Assembly (NCBI GenBank): GCA_045120955.1
Contig: JBGVFH010000058.1
Span: 1-27,146 of the forward strand
Direction: 5' to 3'
DNA length: 27,146 nt
Source of the DNA: JAZMZS01 sp045120955
GTDB lineage: Bacteria > Bacillota > Clostridia > Oscillospirales > CAG-272
Positions within the stretch are counted from its first letter, which is position 1; the number at the start of each line of letters is the position of its first letter. A model generated the notes under the pieces. The model was not told where the DNA came from, did not search any database, and saw only the letters and a list, made by a program, of their open reading frames with translations. Position numbers and translations under genes: made by a program. Positions 6,532 through 13,625 of the stretch are shown here, piece after piece.

Positions 6532-7500
6532 ATGGCAGAACTGAGAAAATGCGCAATTATAGGATGTGGTCAGGTGGGGGCGAGCTGTGCATATGCTTTT
6601 ATGCAGTCGGGGCTTTTTACCGAGATGGTTCTCATTGATGTAAATTATGAAAAAGCCGAAGGAGAAGCCATGGATCTCAATCATGGACTTCCGTTCCGCT
6701 CGCCTATGAAAATTTACGCAGGAAAATACAGCGACATTTCGGATGCATATATAATAGTGATAGCCGCAGGAGCAAATCAAAAGGAAGGAGAGTCAAGGCT
6801 GGAGCTCCTTTCGAGAAATGCGAAAATAATGAAAAGCATTACTGACAGCATTACCGAATATAACAAGGATGCAATATTACTCGTGGTATCGAATCCAGTT
6901 GATATATTAACTTATATGATACTGCATTTTTCGGGTTATCCTGCGCAAAGAGTCATAGGCTCGGGAACCGTTCTTGATACGGCAAGACTGAAATATCTTG
7001 TTGGGCGTAAGCTTGATGTTGACAATAGAAATGTTCATACCTTTATCATAGGTGAGCACGGAGACAGCGAGCTTGCGGTTTGGAGCAGTGCCAACATCAG
7101 CGGAATAGATATCGCAGATTATGTAAAGGTATCGGGAAAATGCAAGGATATGGAGTGCCTGTATCCTCTTTATTACGAGGTCAGGGACAGCGCATACAAT
7201 ATTATAAAGCGAAAAGGTGCAACCTACTATGCTATTGCTGAAGCGGTACTCAGAATTGCGGAGTGTATAGTAAGAGACGAGCACAGCGTTCTGAGCGTTT
7301 CCACCTTATGCGACGGACACTACGGTATTGATGATATATGTATCGGTGTTCCGTCCGTCGTAGGCAGGCAAGGAGTGGAGAAGGTGCTTGATATTCCGCT
7401 TGACGACTATGAAAAGCTGCAACTGCAAAAATCCGTTTACGCTTTGTCTGAGCTGATAGACACGCTCGATATTAAAAAAGCACAAAGTAATTTAAGATAG
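6532..7500 (+). CDS. ldh: L-lactate dehydrogenase
   Basis: It reduces pyruvate to L-lactate with NADH, regenerating NAD+ during fermentation. The 322 residues contain the NAD-binding glycine motif GCGQVGASCA, then the mobile loop with NQKEGESRLEL (the Gln marks lactate rather than malate dehydrogenase, and the Arg is the catalytic loop Arg), VVSNPVDILTY, GSGTVLDTARL (Asp and Arg of the active site) and GEHGDSELAVW (catalytic His). All catalytic residues are present. The frame is open from a TTG 12 bases upstream, but the ATG at 6532 has GGAGG five bases before it and is the real start. It appears metabolically independent of its neighbours. Confidence 0.95.
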   Translation: MAELRKCAIIGCGQVGASCAYAFMQSGLFTEMVLIDVNYEKAEGEAMDLNHGLPFRSPMKIYAGKYSDISDAYIIVIAAGANQKEGESRLELLSRNAKIMKSITDSITEYNKDAILLVVSNPVDILTYMILHFSGYPAQRVIGSGTVLDTARLKYLVGRKLDVDNRNVHTFIIGEHGDSELAVWSSANISGIDIADYVKVSGKCKDMECLYPLYYEVRDSAYNIIKRKGATYYAIAEAVLRIAECIVRDEHSVLSVSTLCDGHYGIDDICIGVPSVVGRQGVEKVLDIPLDDYEKLQLQKSVYALSELIDTLDIKKAQSNLR

Positions 7501-7501
7501 G

Positions 7502-7530
7502 TTGACAAAAACGAAATAACCTATTATAAT
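7502..7530 (+). promoter_or_regulatory. Consensus sigma-A promoter for the DUF1858 gene
   Basis: TTGACA, 17 bases, TATAAT: a perfect match to the housekeeping consensus. It begins 2 bases after the ldh stop codon and drives a leader of about 85 bases. Confidence 0.85.
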
Positions 7531-7540
7531 GTATTTGTTA

Positions 7541-7602
7541 GGGTGCCTTGCGGTTGTATAGGTGAGTGACGTCAGGCAACCGGCAGTTTTACAGCAAGAC
7601 CC
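7541..7602 (+). ncRNA. Candidate structured 5' leader of the DUF1858 gene
   Basis: Three nested pairings close in order: GGGT (7541-7544) with ACCC (7599-7602), TTGC (7548-7551) with GCAA (7594-7597), and GGTTG (7552-7556) with CAACC (7577-7581). The apical part contains the palindrome TGACGTCA at 7566-7573. I do not recognise it as a known riboswitch class. There is no terminator inside the leader, and the ribosome site GGAGGTG (7612-7618) lies after it, so any control would be through the ribosome site or transcript stability. Confidence 0.35.
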
Positions 7603-7623
7603 AAATTTATCGGAGGTGTAAAA

Positions 7624-7824
7624 ATGATAGTAACAAAACAGTCAGTTATAGGCGAAGTGCTCGATTATAATATCGAAACTGCCCAGTTCTTTTTGGCAAT
7701 AGGAATGCATTGTCTCGGCTGTCCTTCAGCAAGAGGCGAGAGCATTGAGCAGGCATGCGCCGTTCACGGAACAGATGCGGACGAGCTTGTAGCCAAGATA
7801 AACGAATTTCTTTCAAAGCAGTAA
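7624..7824 (+). CDS. DUF1858 redox-disulfide domain protein
   Basis: A 66-residue protein of the family annotated as hybrid-cluster-protein-associated redox disulfide domain. It has the hallmark MHCLGCPSARGESIEQACA, giving a CxxC pair at residues 30 and 33 in an otherwise small helical protein with no signal peptide. Family members are thought to act in thiol or metal-linked redox reactions, but no specific reaction is established. GGAGGTG precedes the ATG. It has a consensus promoter, a foldable leader and a strong hairpin after the stop, so it is a free-standing transcription unit. No hybrid cluster protein gene is in the window. Confidence 0.88.
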   Translation: MIVTKQSVIGEVLDYNIETAQFFLAIGMHCLGCPSARGESIEQACAVHGTDADELVAKINEFLSKQ

Positions 7825-7832
7825 ACACTCCG

Positions 7833-7859
7833 AGCCGGAATTTCACCGAAATTCCGGCT
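7833..7859 (+). terminator. Hairpin terminator after the DUF1858 gene
   Basis: AGCCGGAATTTC and GAAATTCCGGCT form a perfect 12-base stem around a 3-base loop. The following sequence TTATACTTT is only a moderate T tract. Confidence 0.75.
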
Positions 7860-7890
7860 TATACTTTAAAAATTTTAAGCAAGGTCAAAG

Positions 7891-8580
7891 ATGAAAAAAG
7901 CAAATAACGAGACGCTGCTTGGACAAAGACTCCTTACAGTATCTAAATATATAAGAGACGGGGCGGTGCTATGTGATGTCGGTACAGACCACGCAAAGCT
8001 CCCGATATATCTTGCAAGCATCGGTAAAATAAAAAAAGCCTATGCAACGGATATAAATGAAGGACCTATAAAAACCGCTGAGAAAAACGTAAAAATGCTC
8101 GGCTATTCTTCTGTGATCGAGTGTATCAAAACGGACGGTCTTGAAAATACAGACAACCTCGGTATAAGCGATGTGAGTATATGCGGAATGGGCGGTGAGC
8201 TTATCGCTTCTATACTCGAAGCATGCGAGTACATAAAAGAGTCCTCTGTCAATCTGGTCTTACAGCCCATGACTCATGTGCAGGATCTTCGCAGATATCT
8301 TTTTGATGCGGGATTTAAGATAGATGACGAGGTCTTGTGCAAAGAAACGGGAAAGCTGTATGTATGCATATGTGCACACTATGTCGGCTCACCCGTGCCG
8401 TACACAGAGCTTGACACGGTGCTCGGAAAAATTCTACCGAAAAAAGAACATGATGAGCTGTTTTGCGAGATGTGCGAAAGGACTCTTTATCACTTTATAA
8501 ACAGACAAAAAAGCACTGACGCATCAGAAGCGCAAACAGCAAAAAAGCTCTATGATGAAATAAAAGAGGTGTTAGGATGA
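7891..8580 (+). CDS. trmK: tRNA (adenine22-N1)-methyltransferase TrmK
   Basis: TrmK methylates N1 of adenine 22 in the D-loop region of tRNA using S-adenosylmethionine. The 229 residues begin LLGQRLLTVSKYI and show the Rossmann SAM-binding motif VLCDVGTDHAKLPIYLA, AYATDINEGPIKTAEKN, the catalytic-region ICGMGGELIASIL and LQPMTHVQDLRRYL, the last two being distinctive of the TrmK/COG2384 family. A weak AAGG site precedes the ATG. The stop overlaps the next start by four bases (ATGA), indicating translational coupling to the Nif3-like gene, a pairing widely conserved in Bacillota. Confidence 0.93.
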   Translation: MKKANNETLLGQRLLTVSKYIRDGAVLCDVGTDHAKLPIYLASIGKIKKAYATDINEGPIKTAEKNVKMLGYSSVIECIKTDGLENTDNLGISDVSICGMGGELIASILEACEYIKESSVNLVLQPMTHVQDLRRYLFDAGFKIDDEVLCKETGKLYVCICAHYVGSPVPYTELDTVLGKILPKKEHDELFCEMCERTLYHFINRQKSTDASEAQTAKKLYDEIKEVLG

Positions 8581-9347
8581 ATGTATCACAACTAAAAGAG
8601 CATTTTGAAAAGCTGATTTCTCCTACTCTGTCGTGCGAGTGGGATAATGACGGACTTATGCTTTGCTCAGACTCATCAAAAGAGATAAAAAAGGCGCTCG
8701 TAACTCTTGACCTTACCGAAAGTGCGGTAGAAAAGGCGCTGGAATGCGGCGTTGACTGCATTTTTACTCATCACCCGTTTATCTTCAAGCCGTTGAAAAG
8801 CATTTGCGACACAAATAGGAGGGCAAGGATGATATTTAGACTTGCTGAGAAAAGCATCTCGGTTTTTTCATATCACACAAGGCTTGATGCTCTGCAAGGC
8901 GGCGTAAATGATGTACTCGTGTCTTTGCTCTCTATAAATAATGCTATACCCTTGGGCGAGGGGGAGTTATCCATGGCAAGAATAGGCAGTATCACGCCAT
9001 GCGCCCTCTCGGAATTTTCTCTTTTCGTAAAAGAGAAGCTGCATTGCCCGTCACTTTGCGTGGCAAAGTCGAATAACGGAAAAGATGAGATAAAGCGTGT
9101 AGCCGTTCTCGGCGGTGCATCTGACAAGGATTTTATAAATGCGGCTATTGAGGCTGATGCCGATGTTTTTTTAACGGGGGATGCTTCATATAATTCTGTC
9201 ATTGACGCAAATATCGACGGTATGCACGTTATATGTGCAGGTCACTATTTTACAGAAAATCCCGTGCTTGAATTTTTCAAAAAAGAGCTGGGAAGCCTGA
9301 AGATTGAGGGTATTGTGTATAACTGCGGATACTTTGAGTATTTATAA
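8577..9347 (+). CDS. Nif3/YbgI-like dinuclear metal centre protein
   Basis: The 256-residue protein belongs to the Nif3-like family, hexameric toroids with a dinuclear metal site; YqfO-type members occur next to trmK and are often annotated as GTP cyclohydrolase I type 2 without firm evidence. Visible ligands include the double His in FTHHPFIFK, the SYHTRLDAL segment and the C-terminal GHYFTENPVLEFF (His and Glu). This is the short form without the long inserted domain of B. subtilis YqfO. It overlaps trmK by ATGA. A long palindromic hairpin follows. The family's in vivo reaction remains unclear. Confidence 0.88.
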   Translation: MNVSQLKEHFEKLISPTLSCEWDNDGLMLCSDSSKEIKKALVTLDLTESAVEKALECGVDCIFTHHPFIFKPLKSICDTNRRARMIFRLAEKSISVFSYHTRLDALQGGVNDVLVSLLSINNAIPLGEGELSMARIGSITPCALSEFSLFVKEKLHCPSLCVAKSNNGKDEIKRVAVLGGASDKDFINAAIEADADVFLTGDASYNSVIDANIDGMHVICAGHYFTENPVLEFFKKELGSLKIEGIVYNCGYFEYL

Positions 9348-9382
9348 AAAAGATACTTTTTAAAAAAATGGATCACAAAGGA

Positions 9383-9410
9383 CGAGGCAGCACCGATCGG
9401 TGCTGCCTCG
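9383..9410. terminator. Palindromic hairpin between convergent genes
   Basis: A 28-base perfect palindrome with arms CGAGGCAGCACCGA and TCGGTGCTGCCTCG sits between the Nif3-like gene and the convergent gene ending at 9418. Flanks are A/T-rich but lack a clean T run, so bidirectional termination is probable rather than certain. Confidence 0.75.
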
Positions 9411-9417
9411 AAATATT

Positions 9418-9612
9418 TTATTCTGATATGGAAATAAGTCTTTTCTTTACAGGAACTCTTTTTTGCGGGTCATATCTGAATTTTCTGCATACATATCCGG
9501 CATACACGATGCCTTTTTTCTCACAAAGCATACGGTCCTTGTCATATGTAGCGGTTGAATGTTCGCAAAAAGCACAGTAGTTTTCTATTTCAATGTTTTT
9601 ATCTGCGTTCAT
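9418..9612 (-). CDS. Small Cys-rich (zinc-ribbon-like) conserved hypothetical protein
   Basis: A 64-residue soluble protein with four cysteines arranged CAFCEH (CxxC), then a Cys in MLCEKKG and one in YVCRKFRYDPQKR, a plausible tetrahedral metal site. The CRKFRYDP ending resembles a small conserved protein I associate with Clostridia, but its function is unknown. The start has ACGGAG as ribosome binding site and its own promoter at 9644-9672. It is downstream of ylbJ on the same strand with a gap of 54 bases. Coding status is supported by the spaced cysteines, promoter, ribosome site and downstream hairpin. Confidence 0.75.
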   Translation of the reverse strand: MNADKNIEIENYCAFCEHSTATYDKDRMLCEKKGIVYAGYVCRKFRYDPQKRVPVKKRLISISE

Positions 9613-9643
9613 AAATGACTCCGTAACTGTTAGACTTTTTGTT

Positions 9644-9672
9644 ATTCTATCATACTTTTTTGTTTTTTACAA
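9644..9672 (-). promoter_or_regulatory. Candidate promoter for the small Cys-rich protein gene
   Basis: On the minus strand TTGTAA is followed after 17 bases by TAGAAT, about 30 bases before the start codon. The -35 element overlaps the end of ylbJ. Confidence 0.5.
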
Positions 9673-10596
9673 TAGAAAAAACGCAAAAAGAGCCGAAATA
9701 AGTCCGCAGAGCAGCTTTATTGTCAGATATATACGCATGTCGGAGTTTTCATGCGCAGCTGCTTTAACTTGAAAAAACACACAAAAACCGCCGAAACCGA
9801 CGGCAAAAGCGCATATGCAGCTTGCGAGCGTTCCAAGGCTTGAAGCAAGATAACAGCCGTTGCCAAGCTCAAGCACACAGCAAACCACTGCCGCAGTGAT
9901 GGGAGAAAAATCAATTTTTTCCAAAAAAGACACACACAGAGAGCACAGCATATAAAAAAACGATATCAAAACACCAATATTAAGCATTGACATCGCTGAT
10001 TTTTTTGCTGAGCGGACGAAAGCAGAAGCAAAGTCAAAATCATCACCTTCCGCCATATTAAAAGTGTGCTCTTTTTCCTTGTACTTAGGCATAAAGAGCA
10101 AGGACATTGAAAATGATACGAGGACCGCACACAGCCACAAAAATACACCTAAGCTTGCGTCTCCGAGCATATTTTCTCCGACAGCCGAAATTACAAAAGC
10201 GGGGCTGGCGCAGTTTGATAGTGCAAGTGCGCAGTCTGCCTCTTTTTTAGAGAGAAACCCCTTTTCGTGAAACTCCTTTACGCACACAGCACCTATGGGG
10301 AAACCGCAAACAAGACCAAGAGTCATCGGAATAACTATCGATGGGTTTAGCTTTAACCTGATAAAGAAAGGCGCAAGCTTCTTTGACACAGACCAAAGAA
10401 CACCTGTGCTTATCAAAATATCCGAAAGGAGCAAAAAGGGAAAAAGAGACGGGATTATTTTCTTGAGAGCAAAGAATATCCCGTTATATATCAAAGCGGT
10501 AATATGTGCCGAGTCAAATATAAACAAAAGCATGCAAGCGCAGCAGAGAAGTGCAAAAACGGTGCTTTGTGTTCTTTTTGTCCTTTGTTTATACAT
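9667..10596 (-). CDS. ylbJ: Sporulation integral membrane protein, YlbJ family
   Basis: YlbJ is a multi-pass membrane protein of the nucleoside-recognition/Gate fold expressed in the mother cell and needed for spore cortex formation in B. subtilis. The 309 residues contain about eight hydrophobic segments, for example FALLCCACMLLFIFDSAHIT, SLFPFLLLSDILIS, the conserved GLVCGFPIGAV and LALSNCASPAFVISAVG, and LMLNIGV-like and AFAVGFGGFCVFFQV stretches. The frame is open 108 bases further upstream, but I place the start at 10596, which has AAGGAGGG just upstream and gives the usual N-terminus. It diverges from yqfC, another sporulation gene; a sigma-E-like promoter lies at 10621-10650. Confidence 0.85.
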   Translation of the reverse strand: MYKQRTKRTQSTVFALLCCACMLLFIFDSAHITALIYNGIFFALKKIIPSLFPFLLLSDILISTGVLWSVSKKLAPFFIRLKLNPSIVIPMTLGLVCGFPIGAVCVKEFHEKGFLSKKEADCALALSNCASPAFVISAVGENMLGDASLGVFLWLCAVLVSFSMSLLFMPKYKEKEHTFNMAEGDDFDFASAFVRSAKKSAMSMLNIGVLISFFYMLCSLCVSFLEKIDFSPITAAVVCCVLELGNGCYLASSLGTLASCICAFAVGFGGFCVFFQVKAAAHENSDMRIYLTIKLLCGLISALFAFFLL

Positions 10597-10627
10597 TGTA
10601 TCCCTCCTTTTTTCATATACATTGTAT
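10591..10627. repeat. Two copies of palindrome ATACATTGTAT between ylbJ and yqfC
   Basis: The 11-base palindrome occurs at 10591-10601, overlapping the ylbJ start codon, and again at 10617-10627, just upstream of the yqfC ribosome site. The spacing is 26 bases from start to start, a little over two helical turns. The second copy includes the minus-strand sigma-E-like -10 element. They may be paired operator sites or simply copies of a -10-like sequence. Confidence 0.5.
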
Positions 10628-10650
10628 GAACAGGAGGTGTTTTGATATGA
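10621..10650 (-). promoter_or_regulatory. Sigma-E-like promoter for ylbJ
   Basis: On the minus strand TCATATC (10650-10644) and CATACAAT (10628-10621) are separated by 15 bases. As I recall the B. subtilis sigma-E consensus (KMATATT, 14-15 bases, CATACAHT), the -10 is a full match and the -35 misses one base. Transcription would begin near 10614, leaving an 18-base leader that includes the ribosome site. It overlaps the yqfC ribosome site and start codon. Confidence 0.5.
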
Positions 10651-10931
10651 GACGAAGAAAAGGAAAAATACTGTCAAGATTTGCTCACGATCTGGATTTT
10701 CCATCTGATATATACTCCGGAGGATTTCGCACAGAGCTTTTTTCTGACAGCGAGGCTGTAGTATACGGCGTTAAGAGCATTTGCGACTATACAGCTGATA
10801 AGATCGTTCTCAGGCACAAATCAGGGTATGCAGTCTTTTGCGGCATAGAGCTGTCATGCGATTCATATGTAGAGGGAGTAGTGTGTGTGAGGGGGAGTAT
10901 TTCCTCTTTGCATTTTGAAAAACAATGCTAA
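10647..10931 (+). CDS. yqfC: Sporulation protein YqfC
   Basis: YqfC is a small protein of the YabP/YqfC family, made in the mother cell under sigma-E in B. subtilis and always next to yqfD. The 94 residues begin MRRRKGKILSRFAHDLDFP and contain VYGVKSICDYTADKIVLRHK and CGIELSCDSY, typical of the family (a beta-rich fold that binds no known ligand). The frame is open upstream, but 10647 has an excellent AGGAGGTG site. It overlaps yqfD by seven bases and opens the long run through phoH, ybeY, era, recO and mutS2. Confidence 0.9.
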   Translation: MRRRKGKILSRFAHDLDFPSDIYSGGFRTELFSDSEAVVYGVKSICDYTADKIVLRHKSGYAVFCGIELSCDSYVEGVVCVRGSISSLHFEKQC

Positions 10932-12115
10932 AGAAGATCATTTCGTTTTTTTGCGGATACACCCGTATTTATATCACAAGCGAGCAGTTTAAAAAAGCGG
11001 TGCCTGCTCTGTACCAAAAGGGCATTTTTTATCTCTATAAAAAAACAAGCAGAAAGGAGACGAGCTTTTCCTTTGAAAAGAAATACAGCAAAAGAGCAGA
11101 GCAGGCATTTTGTGAATGCGGTATTGATATTCTGAGTACAAAAGAGATGGGTATGCCCGCACTCTTTAAAAGATACAAAAGACGCCCGGGGATGCTTTTG
11201 GGATTTCTTATCATTCTCATATCCCTTTTTGCATCTCGGATGTTTATATGGAACATAAACATCAGCGGAATTGATAAAGTCAGCCGAGAGGATGCTCTTG
11301 CGCTTCTTAATGAACACGGAATTTACATCGGTGCTTTTACTCCGTCGCTTGATTTGAAAACCATATACAATGAAATACTGCTTGAAAACGATGATTTTTG
11401 CTGGATATCGGTAAATATCAGAGGAACTGTGGCAAATGTGGAGGTGAGGGAGTCCGAACAGCCGCTGAAGATGACCCCCGATAAAGGTAAATACGCAAAC
11501 ATTGTGGCAGAGTGCGACGGTGAAATAACACAGCTTGAAGTGCATGATGGACAAACAAGTGTAAAAACAGGAGATTCGGTAAAAGAGGGGGAATTGCTTG
11601 TGTCGGGTATTTACGAGGACAAAATGGGTAGGACCGTTTTATCGTATGCATCGGGCAAGGTATATGCCAAAACAAGGCGGGATTTTTACATAGAAGTTCC
11701 TCTCGAATATGAAAAAAAGGTATATACAGGCAATAAAGAATATGATATGAGCGTTAATTTTTTTTCAAAAACGATAAATATTATAAATAACAGTAGAAAA
11801 ATCGAAACAAAGTATGATATAATAGTAAATAATGAGCAGCCTTGTCTGTTCGGCAGTATTTATTTGCCGCTCACATATAAGCTGACAACTCACTATGAGT
11901 ATCAAACTCAAACGGTAGTGCGAAGCGAGGAGCAGGCAAAACGCATAGCGTATGAAAATCTCAACCGTGAGATCGCAGAATATGTTGGTGACGGCGAGAT
12001 ATTGTCAAAGCAGACACAAGAGCAGCTTGACGGCAGTATATACACGCTCAGTATCAGTGTGTATATGAACACCGATATTGCAAAAACTCAGGAATTTATT
12101 TTTGATGAAGGGTAG
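10925..12115 (+). CDS. yqfD: Sporulation protein YqfD
   Basis: YqfD is a single-pass membrane protein induced in sporulation; its molecular role is not established. The 396 residues have an N-terminal cytoplasmic domain (about 1-88), one membrane helix around 90-109 (MLLGFLIILISLFASRMFIW), then an outer POTRA/FtsQ-like region (INISGIDKVSREDALALLNE) and a C-terminal region with a biotinyl/lipoyl-like segment (VKTGDSVKEGELLVSG). It overlaps the end of yqfC, so the two are translationally coupled. phoH begins three bases after its stop, matching the B. subtilis order yqfC-yqfD-phoH. Confidence 0.9.
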   Translation: MLKKIISFFCGYTRIYITSEQFKKAVPALYQKGIFYLYKKTSRKETSFSFEKKYSKRAEQAFCECGIDILSTKEMGMPALFKRYKRRPGMLLGFLIILISLFASRMFIWNINISGIDKVSREDALALLNEHGIYIGAFTPSLDLKTIYNEILLENDDFCWISVNIRGTVANVEVRESEQPLKMTPDKGKYANIVAECDGEITQLEVHDGQTSVKTGDSVKEGELLVSGIYEDKMGRTVLSYASGKVYAKTRRDFYIEVPLEYEKKVYTGNKEYDMSVNFFSKTINIINNSRKIETKYDIIVNNEQPCLFGSIYLPLTYKLTTHYEYQTQTVVRSEEQAKRIAYENLNREIAEYVGDGEILSKQTQEQLDGSIYTLSISVYMNTDIAKTQEFIFDEG

Positions 12116-12118
12116 CTT

Positions 12119-13138
12119 ATGGTAAGCAAAAGCGTGTTTACAAGTTCAAACGAGGTCACAATGTCTGTCTTTGGCAGCTTTGACTGCAATGTTAAAATCA
12201 TTGAGAGCTTTTTCGATGTAAAGATATATAATCGTGCAAAGCACGGTGCTGATGCCGACGAGATATCTGTCAGCGGAGAAAACCGCAAAAATGTTGAGCT
12301 TGCAGCCGAGGTTATAAGCCGGCTTTGCAATATGGCGGGTGCCGGCAACAGCGTGACCGAGCAGACGGTAGAATATCTCTGTTCGATGGTAAAGGACACA
12401 GACCCAAAGGAGCTTGACGGATTTGACGGTTGTATCGTCATCACGGCAAAAGGCAGACCCATAAAGGCAAAAACCGTCGGTCAGCGCGAATATGTTGATA
12501 AAATAAAAAACAACACCATAGTTCTCGGACTCGGTCCTGCAGGTACAGGTAAGACTTTCTTGGCGGTTTCTATGGCTGTAAAGGCGTTGCGAGCAAAGGA
12601 GGTCAATAAAATCATCCTCACACGACCTGCCGTTGAGGCAGGGGAGCGGCTTGGCTTTTTGCCGGGGGATCTGCAAAGCAAGATAGACCCGTACCTCAGA
12701 CCCCTTTATGATGCGTTGTACGAGATGCTTGGGGCGGAAAATTATCAAAAGCAGATAGAGAAAAACACGATAGAGATAGCACCGCTCGCTTATATGCGAG
12801 GCAGAACTCTTGACGATTCGTTTATCATACTTGACGAGGCGCAAAATACAACTCCCGAGCAGATGAAAATGTTTTTGACTCGTCTCGGCTTTAATTCAAA
12901 GGCAGTCGTTACGGGAGACCTTACTCAGAGGGATCTTCCCTTTGGCAAGAGAAGCGGACTTGCAGAAGCCGTAAAGATACTCGGCAATATCGACGGAATA
13001 GCGATACACAACTTTACTGAGCGAGATGTTGTCAGACACAGACTTGTGCAAAAGATAATTCTTGCATACGAAAAATACGAAAAGAAAAAAGAGCACGAGA
13101 ACAAGGACACAAAACAAATTAAATTCAAAAGGGTATAA
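12119..13138 (+). CDS. phoH: PhoH-like ATPase
   Basis: A 339-residue cytoplasmic P-loop ATPase of the PhoH family, suspected to work with YbeY and Era in RNA metabolism. It has an N-terminal KH-like region (about 1-90), a P-loop GPAGTGKT at residues 139-146, a Walker B IILDEAQ ending around D239, and the family motifs LTRPAVEAGERLGFLPGDL and VVTGDLTQRDLP. Length is normal. The AAGGG site six bases before the ATG lies inside the end of yqfD. It is followed after four bases by ybeY, a conserved pairing. Confidence 0.95.
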   Translation: MVSKSVFTSSNEVTMSVFGSFDCNVKIIESFFDVKIYNRAKHGADADEISVSGENRKNVELAAEVISRLCNMAGAGNSVTEQTVEYLCSMVKDTDPKELDGFDGCIVITAKGRPIKAKTVGQREYVDKIKNNTIVLGLGPAGTGKTFLAVSMAVKALRAKEVNKIILTRPAVEAGERLGFLPGDLQSKIDPYLRPLYDALYEMLGAENYQKQIEKNTIEIAPLAYMRGRTLDDSFIILDEAQNTTPEQMKMFLTRLGFNSKAVVTGDLTQRDLPFGKRSGLAEAVKILGNIDGIAIHNFTERDVVRHRLVQKIILAYEKYEKKKEHENKDTKQIKFKRV

Positions 13139-13142
13139 AAAC

Positions 13143-13625
13143 ATGGACAGAAAATTAAAAATTTATTTTGAGAACGAGCAAAGCTCCATCCCCGTAACAT
13201 ATGGTGTAAAAATACTTGTCAGACACGCAATACAAAGCACACTTGATTTTGAGGATTTCAGCCGCTTTTGCGAGGTATCGGTGACATTTACCGATAACGA
13301 AAAGATAAGAGAACTCAACTCCCGCTTCAGAGGTATAGACCGTGCGACAGATGTTCTGTCATTTCCGATGATAGACGATAAGAGTGCTTGTAACGAGCCC
13401 GTAGTACAGCTCGGTGATATCGTACTTTCTCTGGAAAAAGCAAAGGAGCAGGGGGAGCTTTACGGACATGGATTTGAAAGAGAGCTTGCATTTTTGTGCA
13501 TTCACTCTGTCCTTCATCTGCTCGGATATGACCATATAAAGGACGACGAGGAAGCAGAGATGCGACGCCGTCAGAGTGCTATTGCTTCTATTATGGGACT
13601 TGGTGTAAAAGAAGAGGATAAATGA
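13143..13625 (+). CDS. ybeY: Endoribonuclease YbeY (rRNA maturation)
   Basis: YbeY is a zinc-dependent endoribonuclease that helps mature 16S rRNA 3' ends and in ribosome quality control. The 160 residues include the family motif FRGIDRATDVLSFPM, LGDIVLSLEKAKEQ and the zinc site CIHSVLHLLGYDH (HxxxHxxxxxH). The frame stays open into phoH, but the ATG at 13143 gives the normal length and has AAAGGG upstream. The stop overlaps the era start (ATGA), so translation of these two rRNA-processing genes is coupled. Confidence 0.96.
   Translation: MDRKLKIYFENEQSSIPVTYGVKILVRHAIQSTLDFEDFSRFCEVSVTFTDNEKIRELNSRFRGIDRATDVLSFPMIDDKSACNEPVVQLGDIVLSLEKAKEQGELYGHGFERELAFLCIHSVLHLLGYDHIKDDEEAEMRRRQSAIASIMGLGVKEEDK

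Noticed and set aside
12146..12844. A 232-codon open frame on the minus strand inside phoH (similar long antisense frames lie in ffh, era, mutS2 and yqfD)
   Set aside because: It is wholly antisense to a clearly conserved gene, has no recognisable domain and no ribosome site; it is a codon-usage shadow.
13062..13142. An upstream start for ybeY inside phoH
   Set aside because: The extra 27 residues are Lys/Arg/Thr-rich phoH shadow sequence; the ATG at 13143 gives normal length and a ribosome site.
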